Assembly (NCBI GenBank): GCA_018263405.1
Contig: JAANXG010000156.1
Coordinates: 1 to 9,393, forward strand
Length of the DNA: 9,393 nucleotides
Direction: 5' to 3'
Source of the DNA: Gammaproteobacteria bacterium
Lineage (GTDB): Bacteria; Pseudomonadota; Gammaproteobacteria; Arenicellales; JAANXG01
Shown: in pieces, positions 1 to 6,630 of the stretch
How positions within the stretch are numbered: the first letter of the stretch is position 1
Layout of the letters: each line of letters begins with the position of its first letter
Program-made: the position numbers and the translations under genes
The notes under the pieces: generated by a model
The model's database searches: none
What the model saw: the letters and a program-made list of their open reading frames with translations, nothing else
What the model was told of the DNA's origin: nothing

Positions 1-86
1 CCGGCGTTACGCTCGCTTGAATTGACCGGGCCAGTCCTGCGCTCGCGTGCCTTGGCGATCGGCTTTTCCGATCCCGCTGAACGTGT

Positions 87-887
87 GTGTATTTATGCCC
101 AAGGGTACTAAGAGTGTTGCTGGCCGAAGACAACCTCGTAAATCAGAAGGTCACGAGTAAAATTCTGGAGCGAGCCGGGCACGAAGTCCGTGTCGTCGAC
201 AACGGCAGGCAGGCGCTGGAACAATTACAGGAGGACAAGCGGTTCGACGTGGTGATCTGCGACATGCATATGCCCGAAATGGGTGGCATCGATACAATGA
301 AGATGTATCGATTCGCACAACCGAATCGGCGTACACCGTTCCTTGTTGTCACAGCCAATGCCACGACCGAAACCCGCCGGCAATGCGAAGAGGCCGGCGC
401 GGAGGGTTTCCTGACCAAACCGATCCAGGCACAAGCGCTGTACGATGCGCTGGACAAGGTCGTGGGTACTCGGCAGAAGAACCCACCGGCTGAGCTCCCC
501 GGAAACAAGAATCGCGGCTCGCCCGACACCGTAAGCCTGACGAAGCTGGCGGAATTGAAAGCTCTCAGCCCCGATAGGAAGTTTGTGCACGAGCTCGTCG
601 GTGTATTCATGGACGATGCCACAGCGCTCTTGCAAAAGTTGGAAACCGCCGACGAACGCGGCGATCTTCAGGAGATGAAAAACTTGGCGCACTCTTTCAA
701 AGGCAGTGCGGCGAGCATCGGCGCCCAGGGATTGTGCGAGATCAGCGCGCAACTCAATCAATTGAGCATCAATAAACCAGCGGGCGACAGCGGCGACTTA
801 CTGCGATCATTGCACAAAGAACTGGAACGGGTTGAAAAGGAGTTGATGGAATTCCTCGACGAGCGCGACACGGGCGTTTCCCATTAA
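87..887 (+). CDS. Receiver + Hpt module, RpfC-like hybrid sensor kinase C-terminus
   Basis: Phosphorelay protein of 266 residues. The receiver domain occupies about residues 8-125, with the acidic pair E14/D15, phospho-acceptor D59 in the CDMHMP motif, T89 and K111 (FLTKP), so all key residues are present. A linker follows, then an Hpt domain at about 150-260 with phosphotransfer H202 in HSFKGSAASIGA. The order receiver-Hpt and the receiver sequence resemble the C-terminal third of RpfC-type hybrid kinases, which sense diffusible signal factor. The membrane sensor, histidine kinase and ATPase domains are not seen. The GTG at 87 has no Shine-Dalgarno sequence, an in-frame TGA lies at 78-80, and the other frames of bases 1-86 show no recognisable kinase. 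The start is therefore uncertain: this is either a stand-alone module or the tail of a hybrid kinase broken by a frameshift. It probably passes phosphate to the receiver encoded just downstream. Confidence 0.85.
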   Translation: MYLCPRVLRVLLAEDNLVNQKVTSKILERAGHEVRVVDNGRQALEQLQEDKRFDVVICDMHMPEMGGIDTMKMYRFAQPNRRTPFLVVTANATTETRRQCEEAGAEGFLTKPIQAQALYDALDKVVGTRQKNPPAELPGNKNRGSPDTVSLTKLAELKALSPDRKFVHELVGVFMDDATALLQKLETADERGDLQEMKNLAHSFKGSAASIGAQGLCEISAQLNQLSINKPAGDSGDLLRSLHKELERVEKELMEFLDERDTGVSH

Positions 888-958
888 CGGGGAGTCCCGG
901 GCCTCCCAAATTATGTTACTGATCGACTATACTGGCTCAATTAGTGAGTAAATAACAA
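888..958 (+). other. Intergenic spacer with small GC hairpin
   Basis: This 71-bp gap holds an inverted repeat GGGAG (890-894) / CTCCC (903-907) around CCCGGG, with no following T run, so it is at best a weak terminator or a processing hairpin. A TATACT hexamer at 928-933 could be a -10 box for the next gene, but no convincing -35 lies 16-18 bp upstream. The signalling genes may be cotranscribed. Confidence 0.3.
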
Positions 959-1549
959 ATGCAGCACGTCAGGCGCTTGGACTCGAACCAGCCTCGAATA
1001 GACCCGGAGGTTCGGTCTCGCATACTCATTGTAGACGATGTCGCTACAAACCGCTTTGTATTGCGGTCGCTGCTGTCCAAGCCGGACCATCAAGTCCTTG
1101 AAGCCGAGGATGGCGAACAGGCACTCGAGTGCATCGATCGAACCCCACTGGATCTCGTGGTGCTCGATATTCTCATGCCCGGAATCAGCGGCCTCGAGGT
1201 TTTACAAAAAATACGAAAGAGCTACTCCGATTCCGAACTCCCCGTATTGATGTTATCCGTTAATGACAGTATCGATGACGTGGTTAAGGCATTGGAAACA
1301 GGAGCCAATGACTACGTAACGAGACCGTTTGACTACACAGTACTAACAACGCGAATAAATAATTTAATCGCCTATAAACAAACGCAAGACACCATTCGAG
1401 AATCTCACGCGACACTGGAAAATCGCATCGCGGAGCGAACCAATGATCTGGTGCAGGCCAATCGAATTTTACGGAATGAAGTAATCGAGAGAAAAACAGG
1501 TCGAAGAGCAAGTCAAGATAAGCCAGGAACGGTATCGCATGCTGTATAA
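959..1549 (+). CDS. Receiver domain + coiled coil; N-terminal part of a frameshifted REC-PAS-GGDEF-EAL regulator
   Basis: Response-regulator receiver at about residues 20-140, with D26/D27 and phospho-acceptor D70 in VVLDILMPG, followed by a predicted coiled coil at about 145-180. The usually invariant lysine of the K-P-F motif is arginine here (R122 in VTRPFD, codon AGA at 1322-1324), which may weaken phosphorylation-induced switching. The last 17 residues after ERK (from codon 1496) look like frameshifted nonsense. In the +1 frame, bases 1497-1538 encode QVEEQVKISQERYR, which runs directly into the PAS-GGDEF-EAL ORF and is typical of the link between a coiled coil and a PAS domain. The intact protein would be about 746 residues ending at 3200. 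The ATG at 959 has only a poor Shine-Dalgarno sequence. It is most likely the partner of the upstream receiver-Hpt protein. Confidence 0.85.
   Translation: MQHVRRLDSNQPRIDPEVRSRILIVDDVATNRFVLRSLLSKPDHQVLEAEDGEQALECIDRTPLDLVVLDILMPGISGLEVLQKIRKSYSDSELPVLMLSVNDSIDDVVKALETGANDYVTRPFDYTVLTTRINNLIAYKQTQDTIRESHATLENRIAERTNDLVQANRILRNEVIERKTGRRASQDKPGTVSHAV
1492..1496 (+). other. Frameshift site: five-A run with one extra A
   Basis: The run AAAAA lies in GAGAGAAAAACAGG. With four A residues the reading would be ERK-QVEEQVKISQERYRMLYND and would continue to the stop at 3198-3200. With five it stops at 1547-1549. Both flanking protein segments are family-like only in the frames joined by removing one base. 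The site is too short for efficient transcriptional slippage and is not a classical -1 slippery heptamer, so a real indel or a sequencing error is more likely than programmed recoding. Confidence 0.85.
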
Positions 1550-3200
1550 CGATACCCCTTCCATGTTTTTCACGTTAGGTGTCAATGGCGAGATATTGTC
1601 AGCGAATCAATTCGGAGCCGATCACCTGGGTTACACCGTGGATGAAATCGTCGGCAAATGCATCAGCGATCTGCATGAGGAGGACGAACAGGCGCCGGTT
1701 CTGAAAAAGGTGCAGGAATGCGCGAACGAACGGCTCAAGGTCCACCATTGGGAAGCCCGTATGCGACGCAGAGACGGTTCCAAAGCCTGGATAAGAACCG
1801 CTGCGCGAGTGATGTCCGACAATACGCAAGATACCGATCCCATACTTGTCGTATGCGAAGACATTACTGAGGCTTATAAGCTATCGGAACAATTGAAATA
1901 TCAGGCCGGACACGATGCCTTAACCGGCCTCATGAACAGGAACGAGTTTGAGCGCCGCTTACAGAATATGCTGAGCGACTCCAAGGATAACGATACCCGT
2001 CATGCTTTGCTGTACATGGATCTCGACAACTTCAAAGTTATTAACGATACATGCGGCCATAACGCCGGTGACGAGCTCTTGCGTCAATTGAAACCGGTAT
2101 TGAGGAAGCACATAACAGACGATGATCTGTTGGCGCGATTGGGCGGGGACGAGTTTGCCGTGCTGTTATCCAATTGCGATCCGGAACAGGCCGTCTCCGC
2201 CGCGCAGACTCTACATCGGGCTGTCACCGATTATCGATTCATTTGGCACGATGTCAGTTCCAGAATCAGTGCCAGCATAGGGGTAGTAGCGATCGACCAC
2301 ACTACGGAAAACATCGCAACCTTGTTAAGCGCAGCGGATACTGCTTGTTACTCTGCAAAGGAGGAGGGACTAAAGCACGTTCATTTATATCAACCCGACG
2401 ATAAAGTAGTCGTGCGCCGCCACCGGGAAATGACTTGGATCACGAAGATAGACAAAGCATTGGAGGAAGAACGTTTTGAGCTGTTTTACCAGCGGATTGT
2501 TCCCGCAAAGACCATGAAGCCCGATTCTCTCGAGGCAGGGAAGCACTACGAGCTGCTACTGCGTATGCGTGACGAGGACGGAAAAATCGTGATGCCCGGC
2601 TCGTTCCTGCCTGCCGCGGAACGCTACAAATACACTACCCAATTGGACCGCTGGGTGGTGGGGCACGCGTTGCAATGGTTATCTAATCACCCGGGCCACG
2701 TCGACGAATTGTCCATCTGCTCGATTAATCTTTCAGGCCACTCCATAGGCGACGGTGACTTCCTCGACTACTTAACCGAACAACTCGAAAGTTCATCGGT
2801 TCCACCCTCAAAGATATGCTTCGAGTTAACCGAAACAGCGGCTGTCGCAAATTTGCTAAGCGCGACCGAGCTCATGGAAGAATTGCGCGCCACCGGGTGC
2901 CGGTTCGCCCTGGATGATTTTGGAACCGGTTTATCTTCGTTCGATTACCTGAAACATCTACCGATTGACTTTGTGAAGATCGACGGTCAATTTATCAGCA
3001 ACATCGTCACCGACCCCGTAGACTACGCCATGGTCAAGTCCATAAATGAAATCGCCACCGTAATGTCAAAAAAGACGGTCGCGGAGTTCGTAAATAGCGA
3101 GGCGACTCTAACGATGCTGCGGTCCATCGGCATCGACTATGCGCAGGGGTACGAGATTGCCAAACCTAAGCCTCTTTCTACTTTACTGCCTTCTACCTGA
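1539..3200 (+). CDS. PAS-GGDEF-EAL cyclic-di-GMP enzyme (C-terminal part of split regulator)
   Basis: 553 residues from ATG 1539. A PAS domain spans about 5-115 (SMFFTLGVNGEILSAN to EDITEAYKLSEQL). The GGDEF domain spans about 120-285 with an intact GGDEF at 202-206 (diguanylate cyclase). The RxxD inhibitory site is absent, with T in place of R three residues before the D of DLLARLGGDEF. The EAL domain spans about 300-545, with E338 in ELLLR (an ELL variant of EAL), NLSGHS, FELTET, LDDFGTG, KIDG, AEFV and AQGY all present, so phosphodiesterase activity is plausible. Both activities may coexist, controlled by the receiver encoded in the other frame. AGGAA at 1525-1529 sits 9 nt before ATG 1539, so independent or reinitiated translation of this part is possible. 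The gene ends before a nested inverted repeat and converges on the transporter gene. Confidence 0.92.
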   Translation: MLYNDTPSMFFTLGVNGEILSANQFGADHLGYTVDEIVGKCISDLHEEDEQAPVLKKVQECANERLKVHHWEARMRRRDGSKAWIRTAARVMSDNTQDTDPILVVCEDITEAYKLSEQLKYQAGHDALTGLMNRNEFERRLQNMLSDSKDNDTRHALLYMDLDNFKVINDTCGHNAGDELLRQLKPVLRKHITDDDLLARLGGDEFAVLLSNCDPEQAVSAAQTLHRAVTDYRFIWHDVSSRISASIGVVAIDHTTENIATLLSAADTACYSAKEEGLKHVHLYQPDDKVVVRRHREMTWITKIDKALEEERFELFYQRIVPAKTMKPDSLEAGKHYELLLRMRDEDGKIVMPGSFLPAAERYKYTTQLDRWVVGHALQWLSNHPGHVDELSICSINLSGHSIGDGDFLDYLTEQLESSSVPPSKICFELTETAAVANLLSATELMEELRATGCRFALDDFGTGLSSFDYLKHLPIDFVKIDGQFISNIVTDPVDYAMVKSINEIATVMSKKTVAEFVNSEATLTMLRSIGIDYAQGYEIAKPKPLSTLLPST

Positions 3201-3249
3201 CCGGATAACTGGTTTCCAGCCGGAAACGCTCGTATCCGGATTTCCAGCC
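3201..3249. terminator. Nested inverted repeat between convergent genes
   Basis: An outer stem CCGGATA (3201-3207) / TATCCGG (3233-3239) encloses an inner stem GTTTCC (3212-3217) / GGAAAC (3222-3227). The sequence TTTCCAGCC occurs twice (3213-3221 and 3241-3249). The structure starts immediately after the stop of the EAL gene and lies 6 bp from the transporter stop on the other strand, the right place for a bidirectional terminator. Neither side has a clear T run, so a REP-like palindrome is an alternative. Confidence 0.4.
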
Positions 3250-3254
3250 ATCAA

Positions 3255-4520
3255 TTAATAGAGGGGCCCTGAAGTTATTGTTGCGCGATCCCTAAGCGGT
3301 GCATCCTCGATCGGTGCATGCAACGCGGCCGACATCAAGCTTAATGCGAGCGCTGCCAGCCAGATCACAGTATAGGAGCCGGTCAGATCATAACTGATGC
3401 CGCCCAGCCAGGCACCGAAAAATGCACCGATCTGGTGGCTGAACATAACAACGCCGAAGAGTGTCGCGAGATAACGGGGACCGAATATTTGGTCGACCAG
3501 GCCGCTGGTGAGCGGCACGGTGCCGAGCCATAAAACCCCGAAGGTAACCGCGAATAACCAGATCGTCCATTGAGTTATCGGCAAAAACAGCAATCCCCCG
3601 ATAGCGGCGGCACGCGCCAGGTATATGGTGGTCAGCACCCGCTTTTTGCGGTAACGGCCGCCCAGCCATCCGAATAAAAATGTGCCGAGTATATTAAAAA
3701 ACCCGATAACCCCAAGTGCCGTGGCGCCGATCCATGCGGGCAAGTCCTGCGATTGCACGTATGCCGGGAAATGCGTGGCCACAAACGCGACGTGAAAGCC
3801 GCAGACGAAGAACCCCGCGTTCAATAACAAATAACCGTGATGAGCGCGAGCTTCGGCAAATGCCGCACTCAGCGTCAACTCGCCCGCCTGGAGCGGTGCC
3901 GGTCGCCCGCTCAGCGGCGCCGCCAGAGGCACCATGACCACCGCCGTTACCGCAAGTCCGATCAAGGCCGCCGACCAGCCCCAACCACCGATCACCGCCT
4001 GGGTGGCGGGCAGCAATACGAACTGCCCCATGGAACCTCCGGCAGTGGCAATACCGAGCCAAGTGCTGCGCTTCTCCACCGGCGCCACGCGGGAAACGGC
4101 GGACAGCACCAGGGGGAAGCCGGTGGCGGACACCGCGATACCGGTGAGGATGCCGGCGCCCATGTGCAAACCCAAAGGCGTTTGCACCAAGGCCATAACC
4201 AGCAACCCGGCCACATAGACAAGGCCGCCCGAAACGAGAACGCGGCCCGTGCCGTAGCGATCCGCGAGCACCCCGCAAAGCGGTGTCAAAGCGCCCCAGA
4301 GCAGATTCTGCACGGCAATCGCCAAACCGAAGCTAGCGTGGCCGACGGGCAGCGCGCCGGTCATCGGTTCAAGAAACAGGCCATACGTCTGGCGCAGTCC
4401 CATATTCAGGCTAAGCATGGCGGCGCCGGCAATCAGGACCGCAGTGCCGGTAGAAATTGCGTTTCTCTTAGGGCTCGCGCAAAAATAACTTCCCATTTTC
4501 ACATCCCGTCTTCGGGCCAC
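3255..4520 (-). CDS. Major facilitator superfamily transporter with element-derived N-terminus
   Basis: 421 residues from GTG 4520, with about 12 hydrophobic segments from residue 24 to about 405. The GVLADRYGTGRV segment at about 85 is the MFS loop 2-3 signature (G-x-L-a-D-r-x-G-x-x-x), so this is an inner-membrane secondary transporter. The NMGLRQTYGLFLEPM stretch in the first helix region resembles MFS transporters of the oxalate/formate-antiporter-like group. The substrate cannot be read from sequence. Residues 1-17 (MARRRDVKMGSYFCASP) are encoded by the 179-bp repeat element and its TTA duplication. Native sequence begins at RNAISTGTAV. The first native ATG remaining in frame is 4416-4418, inside helix 1. 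Removing the element with one TTA restores ATG 4658-4660 in frame as MPTKRNAISTG, so the ancestral start was there. The present start is either GTG 4520 (GAGGA upstream) or ATG 4496 (GGGA upstream). Confidence 0.88.
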   Translation of the reverse strand: MARRRDVKMGSYFCASPKRNAISTGTAVLIAGAAMLSLNMGLRQTYGLFLEPMTGALPVGHASFGLAIAVQNLLWGALTPLCGVLADRYGTGRVLVSGGLVYVAGLLVMALVQTPLGLHMGAGILTGIAVSATGFPLVLSAVSRVAPVEKRSTWLGIATAGGSMGQFVLLPATQAVIGGWGWSAALIGLAVTAVVMVPLAAPLSGRPAPLQAGELTLSAAFAEARAHHGYLLLNAGFFVCGFHVAFVATHFPAYVQSQDLPAWIGATALGVIGFFNILGTFLFGWLGGRYRKKRVLTTIYLARAAAIGGLLFLPITQWTIWLFAVTFGVLWLGTVPLTSGLVDQIFGPRYLATLFGVVMFSHQIGAFFGAWLGGISYDLTGSYTVIWLAALALSLMSAALHAPIEDAPLRDRATITSGPLY

Positions 4521-4649
4521 CTTTGAACGATCCTCAATCGCAAAATCCTCATAGTAGCCCTGCTAGTACTGCGGTTTTTCTCCATCGGATCGTCCAAATC
4601 TAACCCAAATTCGGGCGCGAATTCTGTGAAGTTATTTTTGCGCGTGCCC
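4471..4649 (+). mobile_element. 179-bp miniature inverted-repeat element, copy A
   Basis: The element begins GGGCTCGCGCAAAAATAACT and ends with its inverted counterpart. The terminal inverted repeats are about 25 bp with two mismatches in this copy. TTA lies directly on both sides (4468-4470 and 4650-4652), a probable 3-bp target duplication in a CTTAG target. It differs from copy B at 6 of 179 positions and has the same length. It has no transposase gene, so it would need one supplied in trans. It is inserted just after the third codon of the minus-strand transporter gene. The ISAzo13-type elements could be compared as a possible source because of the short AT-rich duplication, but I cannot confirm that assignment. 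Confidence 0.85.
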
Positions 4650-4660
4650 TTAGTCGGCAT
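4499..4660 (-). CDS. 53-codon leader ORF: native transporter start reading into the element
   Basis: ATG 4658-4660 is the reconstructed native start of the transporter gene (MPT...). In the present sequence it continues through the element in another frame for 53 codons (MPTKGTRKNNFTEFAPEFGL and onward) and stops at TGA 4499-4501. An ATG in the transporter frame follows two bases later (4494-4496, TGAAAATG). This geometry would permit termination-reinitiation, so the leader may relay ribosomes to the transporter. The reading frame is seen directly; translation and relay are inference. No strong Shine-Dalgarno sequence precedes ATG 4660. Confidence 0.4.
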   Translation of the reverse strand: MPTKGTRKNNFTEFAPEFGLDLDDPMEKNRSTSRATMRILRLRIVQRWPEDGM

Positions 4661-4736
4661 TCTGAAAATTGGTTAGCGTTTGCAACAATATTATGGCGAT
4701 AATGACACGGGAATCACTCTGGAAATCAACGGCAAA

Positions 4737-5453
4737 ATGAACAACAAGAAATCCGTCACGCTCAGCATCATTATCGCCTGTTACAACGAACGGGAAACGA
4801 TCGAGGAGATACTGAACGCCGTCCATTCATCGTCGTGCAAGCTTCCGAAGGAAGTGATTGTCGTGGACGACGCTTCCACGGACGGCACCGCGGCGCTGAT
4901 CCGTCGGGAGCTGCAGCCGCTGATCGCATATTTCGTCGAGCATACAGACAATCAAGGCAAGGGTGCCGCGATTCGCACCGGGCTCTCCCGTGCGACGGGG
5001 GAGATTATAATCATCCAGGATGCTGACCTGGAATACGATCCAGACGATTATAGCGCATTAGTCGACCCAATACTTCGCGATAAGGCGGACGTCGTGTACG
5101 GCAGCCGTTTCCTCGGCGCGGGACCGCACCGCGTTTTGTATTTCTGGCATTTCAAAGGGAATCAGCTTCTGACCACGTTTTCAAACATGTTCACGAATTT
5201 GAACCTCACTGACATGGAAACGGGGTTCAAGGTTTTCCGCGGGAACATCATTAAACGGCTGAAACTGGAACAGAACCGTTTCGGCTTCGAGCCCGAAGTG
5301 ACCGCCAAAATCGCACGCGTGCCGGGGGTCCGAATTTACGAAGTCGGCATCTCTTATTTTGGACGAACCTACACCGAGGGCAAAAAGATCACCTGGCTGG
5401 ACGGGCTGCACGCGGCCTGGTGCATTCTCAAATTCGGGATACTCAGGGGGTAA
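4737..5453 (+). CDS. Family-2 glycosyltransferase, DPM1/polyprenyl-phosphate glycosyltransferase-like
   Basis: 238 residues from ATG 4737. It is a GT-A fold family-2 transferase: SIIIACYNE at 10-18, VVDDASTDGT at 42-51 with D44/D45, NQGKGAAIRTG at 72-82, and the metal-binding motif QDADLEYDP at 94-102. Later blocks VYGSRF, DMETGFKVFR, FGFEPEVTAKIAR and GRTYTEGKKITWLDG are typical of the dolichyl/undecaprenyl-phosphate mannosyl- or glucosyltransferase-like branch. No C-terminal membrane pair is present, so this is the short soluble or peripheral form. It probably transfers a sugar from a nucleotide donor to a lipid carrier at the inner membrane. An upstream TTG at 4680 would add 19 residues, but MNNKKSVTLSII fits the family start better. 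The gene is divergent from the transporter, directly after element copy A. It converges with the LysM-like gene, overlapping it by 11 bp. Confidence 0.9.
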   Translation: MNNKKSVTLSIIIACYNERETIEEILNAVHSSSCKLPKEVIVVDDASTDGTAALIRRELQPLIAYFVEHTDNQGKGAAIRTGLSRATGEIIIIQDADLEYDPDDYSALVDPILRDKADVVYGSRFLGAGPHRVLYFWHFKGNQLLTTFSNMFTNLNLTDMETGFKVFRGNIIKRLKLEQNRFGFEPEVTAKIARVPGVRIYEVGISYFGRTYTEGKKITWLDGLHAAWCILKFGILRG

Positions 5454-6630
5454 AGTACTTGTATATGGATATCAACTCGTCCGGCGCGAACCTCACTATC
5501 ACAATTTCCTGACCCGGAATAATCAGGTCTGGGTTCCTTCCGAGCCTCTCTGTTTGGTAGTTGTAAACATACGATTGACGAGTCTTTTCGTGTATGAGCC
5601 GCCCGAGAAACGAACTTGACGTATCGGGCCGGCGTTCGTCCGCATGCCGCGGGATATCGACGCGATAGGTCTCCGACGACTCACCGCGATGTACCGCCAC
5701 CCCCCGGGCGAAATTTTCGACGATTCCGTGGTGGACTACCCCCCAGATTCCCTGGTCGTCCTCCGGCTGGACCGTGTGTACGTAAAATACCGCATCGGAA
5801 GGAATAACTTCCTCGGGACCGATGAGGTCTGCAATGGTAACGGGCGCTTCTTCGTTCAAAGGCAGGTCAACCCTGGGCTCCGCCGAGCTTTCCATCCCGG
5901 CGTCGGAGTCTTGCTGCCCGGACGTGCTCTCGCCCGCTCGCGTCTCCACAGTTTCCGCCTCGGGGGCGCTTTCCTTCGTTGCAACCTCGGGGGCTTCCGG
6001 CTGCGGTGTGCTATCCACCGCCACTTCAGGGGCTTCCCGCCGCGGCGTTCCCGCCGCGCCGGTCTCTTCGGATTCCTTCGACATCGGTCGATCGGGGCTT
6101 ACGAATGCCTCGGCCCGGTCCAGTCGTAGCGGTTTGTCGGAAGGTTCGGCGAGCTGCTCGACATACGATTCCGCTTCTCCCTGGAGAGCGGTATCGGTTT
6201 CGTCATCCCCAAACAGCGAATCTTCCGACTCCTGGGTGCCCGACGGTTCACCGGACTCGGACGACCGGACCCCGGCAACACCCGTGTCGCCTTCCGATCC
6301 GGTCTCGGTTTCGCCCGTTTCGGCCGAAGTATCCGCGGTGCCGGTTTGTGCGGTATCGGTTTCGTCATCCCCAAACAGCGAATCTTCCGACTCCTGGGTG
6401 CCCGACGGTTCACCGGACTCGGACGACCGGACCCCGGCAGCACCCGTGCCTCCTTCCGTTCCGATCTCGGTTTCGCCCGTTTCGGCCGAAGTATCCGCGG
6501 TGCCGGCTTGTTCGGTCGACTTTCCCCCGGTTAAAAACCCTTGCGACGCGGCCAATACAGCGATGACAACCGCCGCGAGGACCGCCACAATTACCCCCCA
6601 TGTCGCCTTGCTCATGTTTCGTTTTCCCAT
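5443..6630 (-). CDS. Membrane-anchored acidic repeat protein with LysM-like C-terminus
   Basis: 395 residues. A single hydrophobic helix lies at about 9-33 (TWGVIVAVLAAVVIAVLAAS), preceded by basic residues, which fits an N-terminal inner-membrane anchor. Residues about 35-275 are a low-complexity, acidic Ser/Thr/Glu/Gly-rich stalk with two near-identical 54-residue repeats. The C-terminal region at 278-380 has LysM-like halves: YVHTVQPEDDQGIWGVVHHG near 283-302 and NPDLIIPGQEIVIV near 366-379. Ordinary LysM domains are about 45 residues, so about 60 residues appear inserted between the halves. A periplasmic, peptidoglycan-linked role is likely but inferred. M6 (ATG 6615) has GGGA nine bases upstream and may be the real start rather than ATG 6630, although ATG 6630 directly follows the TAA of a small upstream ORF. 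A long antisense ORF exists on the plus strand and is judged spurious. Confidence 0.8.
   Translation of the reverse strand: MGKRNMSKATWGVIVAVLAAVVIAVLAASQGFLTGGKSTEQAGTADTSAETGETEIGTEGGTGAAGVRSSESGEPSGTQESEDSLFGDDETDTAQTGTADTSAETGETETGSEGDTGVAGVRSSESGEPSGTQESEDSLFGDDETDTALQGEAESYVEQLAEPSDKPLRLDRAEAFVSPDRPMSKESEETGAAGTPRREAPEVAVDSTPQPEAPEVATKESAPEAETVETRAGESTSGQQDSDAGMESSAEPRVDLPLNEEAPVTIADLIGPEEVIPSDAVFYVHTVQPEDDQGIWGVVHHGIVENFARGVAVHRGESSETYRVDIPRHADERRPDTSSSFLGRLIHEKTRQSYVYNYQTERLGRNPDLIIPGQEIVIVRFAPDELISIYKYFTP
6188..6511 (-). repeat. Two tandem 162-bp (54-codon) repeats inside the stalk of the LysM-like protein
   Basis: Unit 1 is 6188-6349 and unit 2 is 6350-6511. They differ at 6 of 162 positions, and the length is a multiple of three. 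Each encodes GTADTSAETGETE, a GVRSSESGEPSGTQESEDS segment and LFGDDETDTA. The near-identity points to recent duplication or ongoing unequal exchange that changes stalk length. Confidence 0.9.

Noticed and set aside
1488..1502. Programmed ribosomal frameshift at the A run
   Set aside because: A skip of one base (+1) is required, while the run lacks a -1 slippery heptamer and is too short for strong polymerase slippage; an indel or sequencing error is simpler.
3837..4526. 229-codon plus-strand ORF across the transporter
   Set aside because: The opposite frame is an unmistakable MFS protein; this product is low-complexity, rich in Arg, Gln and His, and has no domain.
4680..4736. 19-residue extension of the glycosyltransferase from TTG 4680
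   Set aside because: The extension MQQYYGDNDTGITLEINGK has no family support, and ATG 4737 places the first strand at the usual distance.
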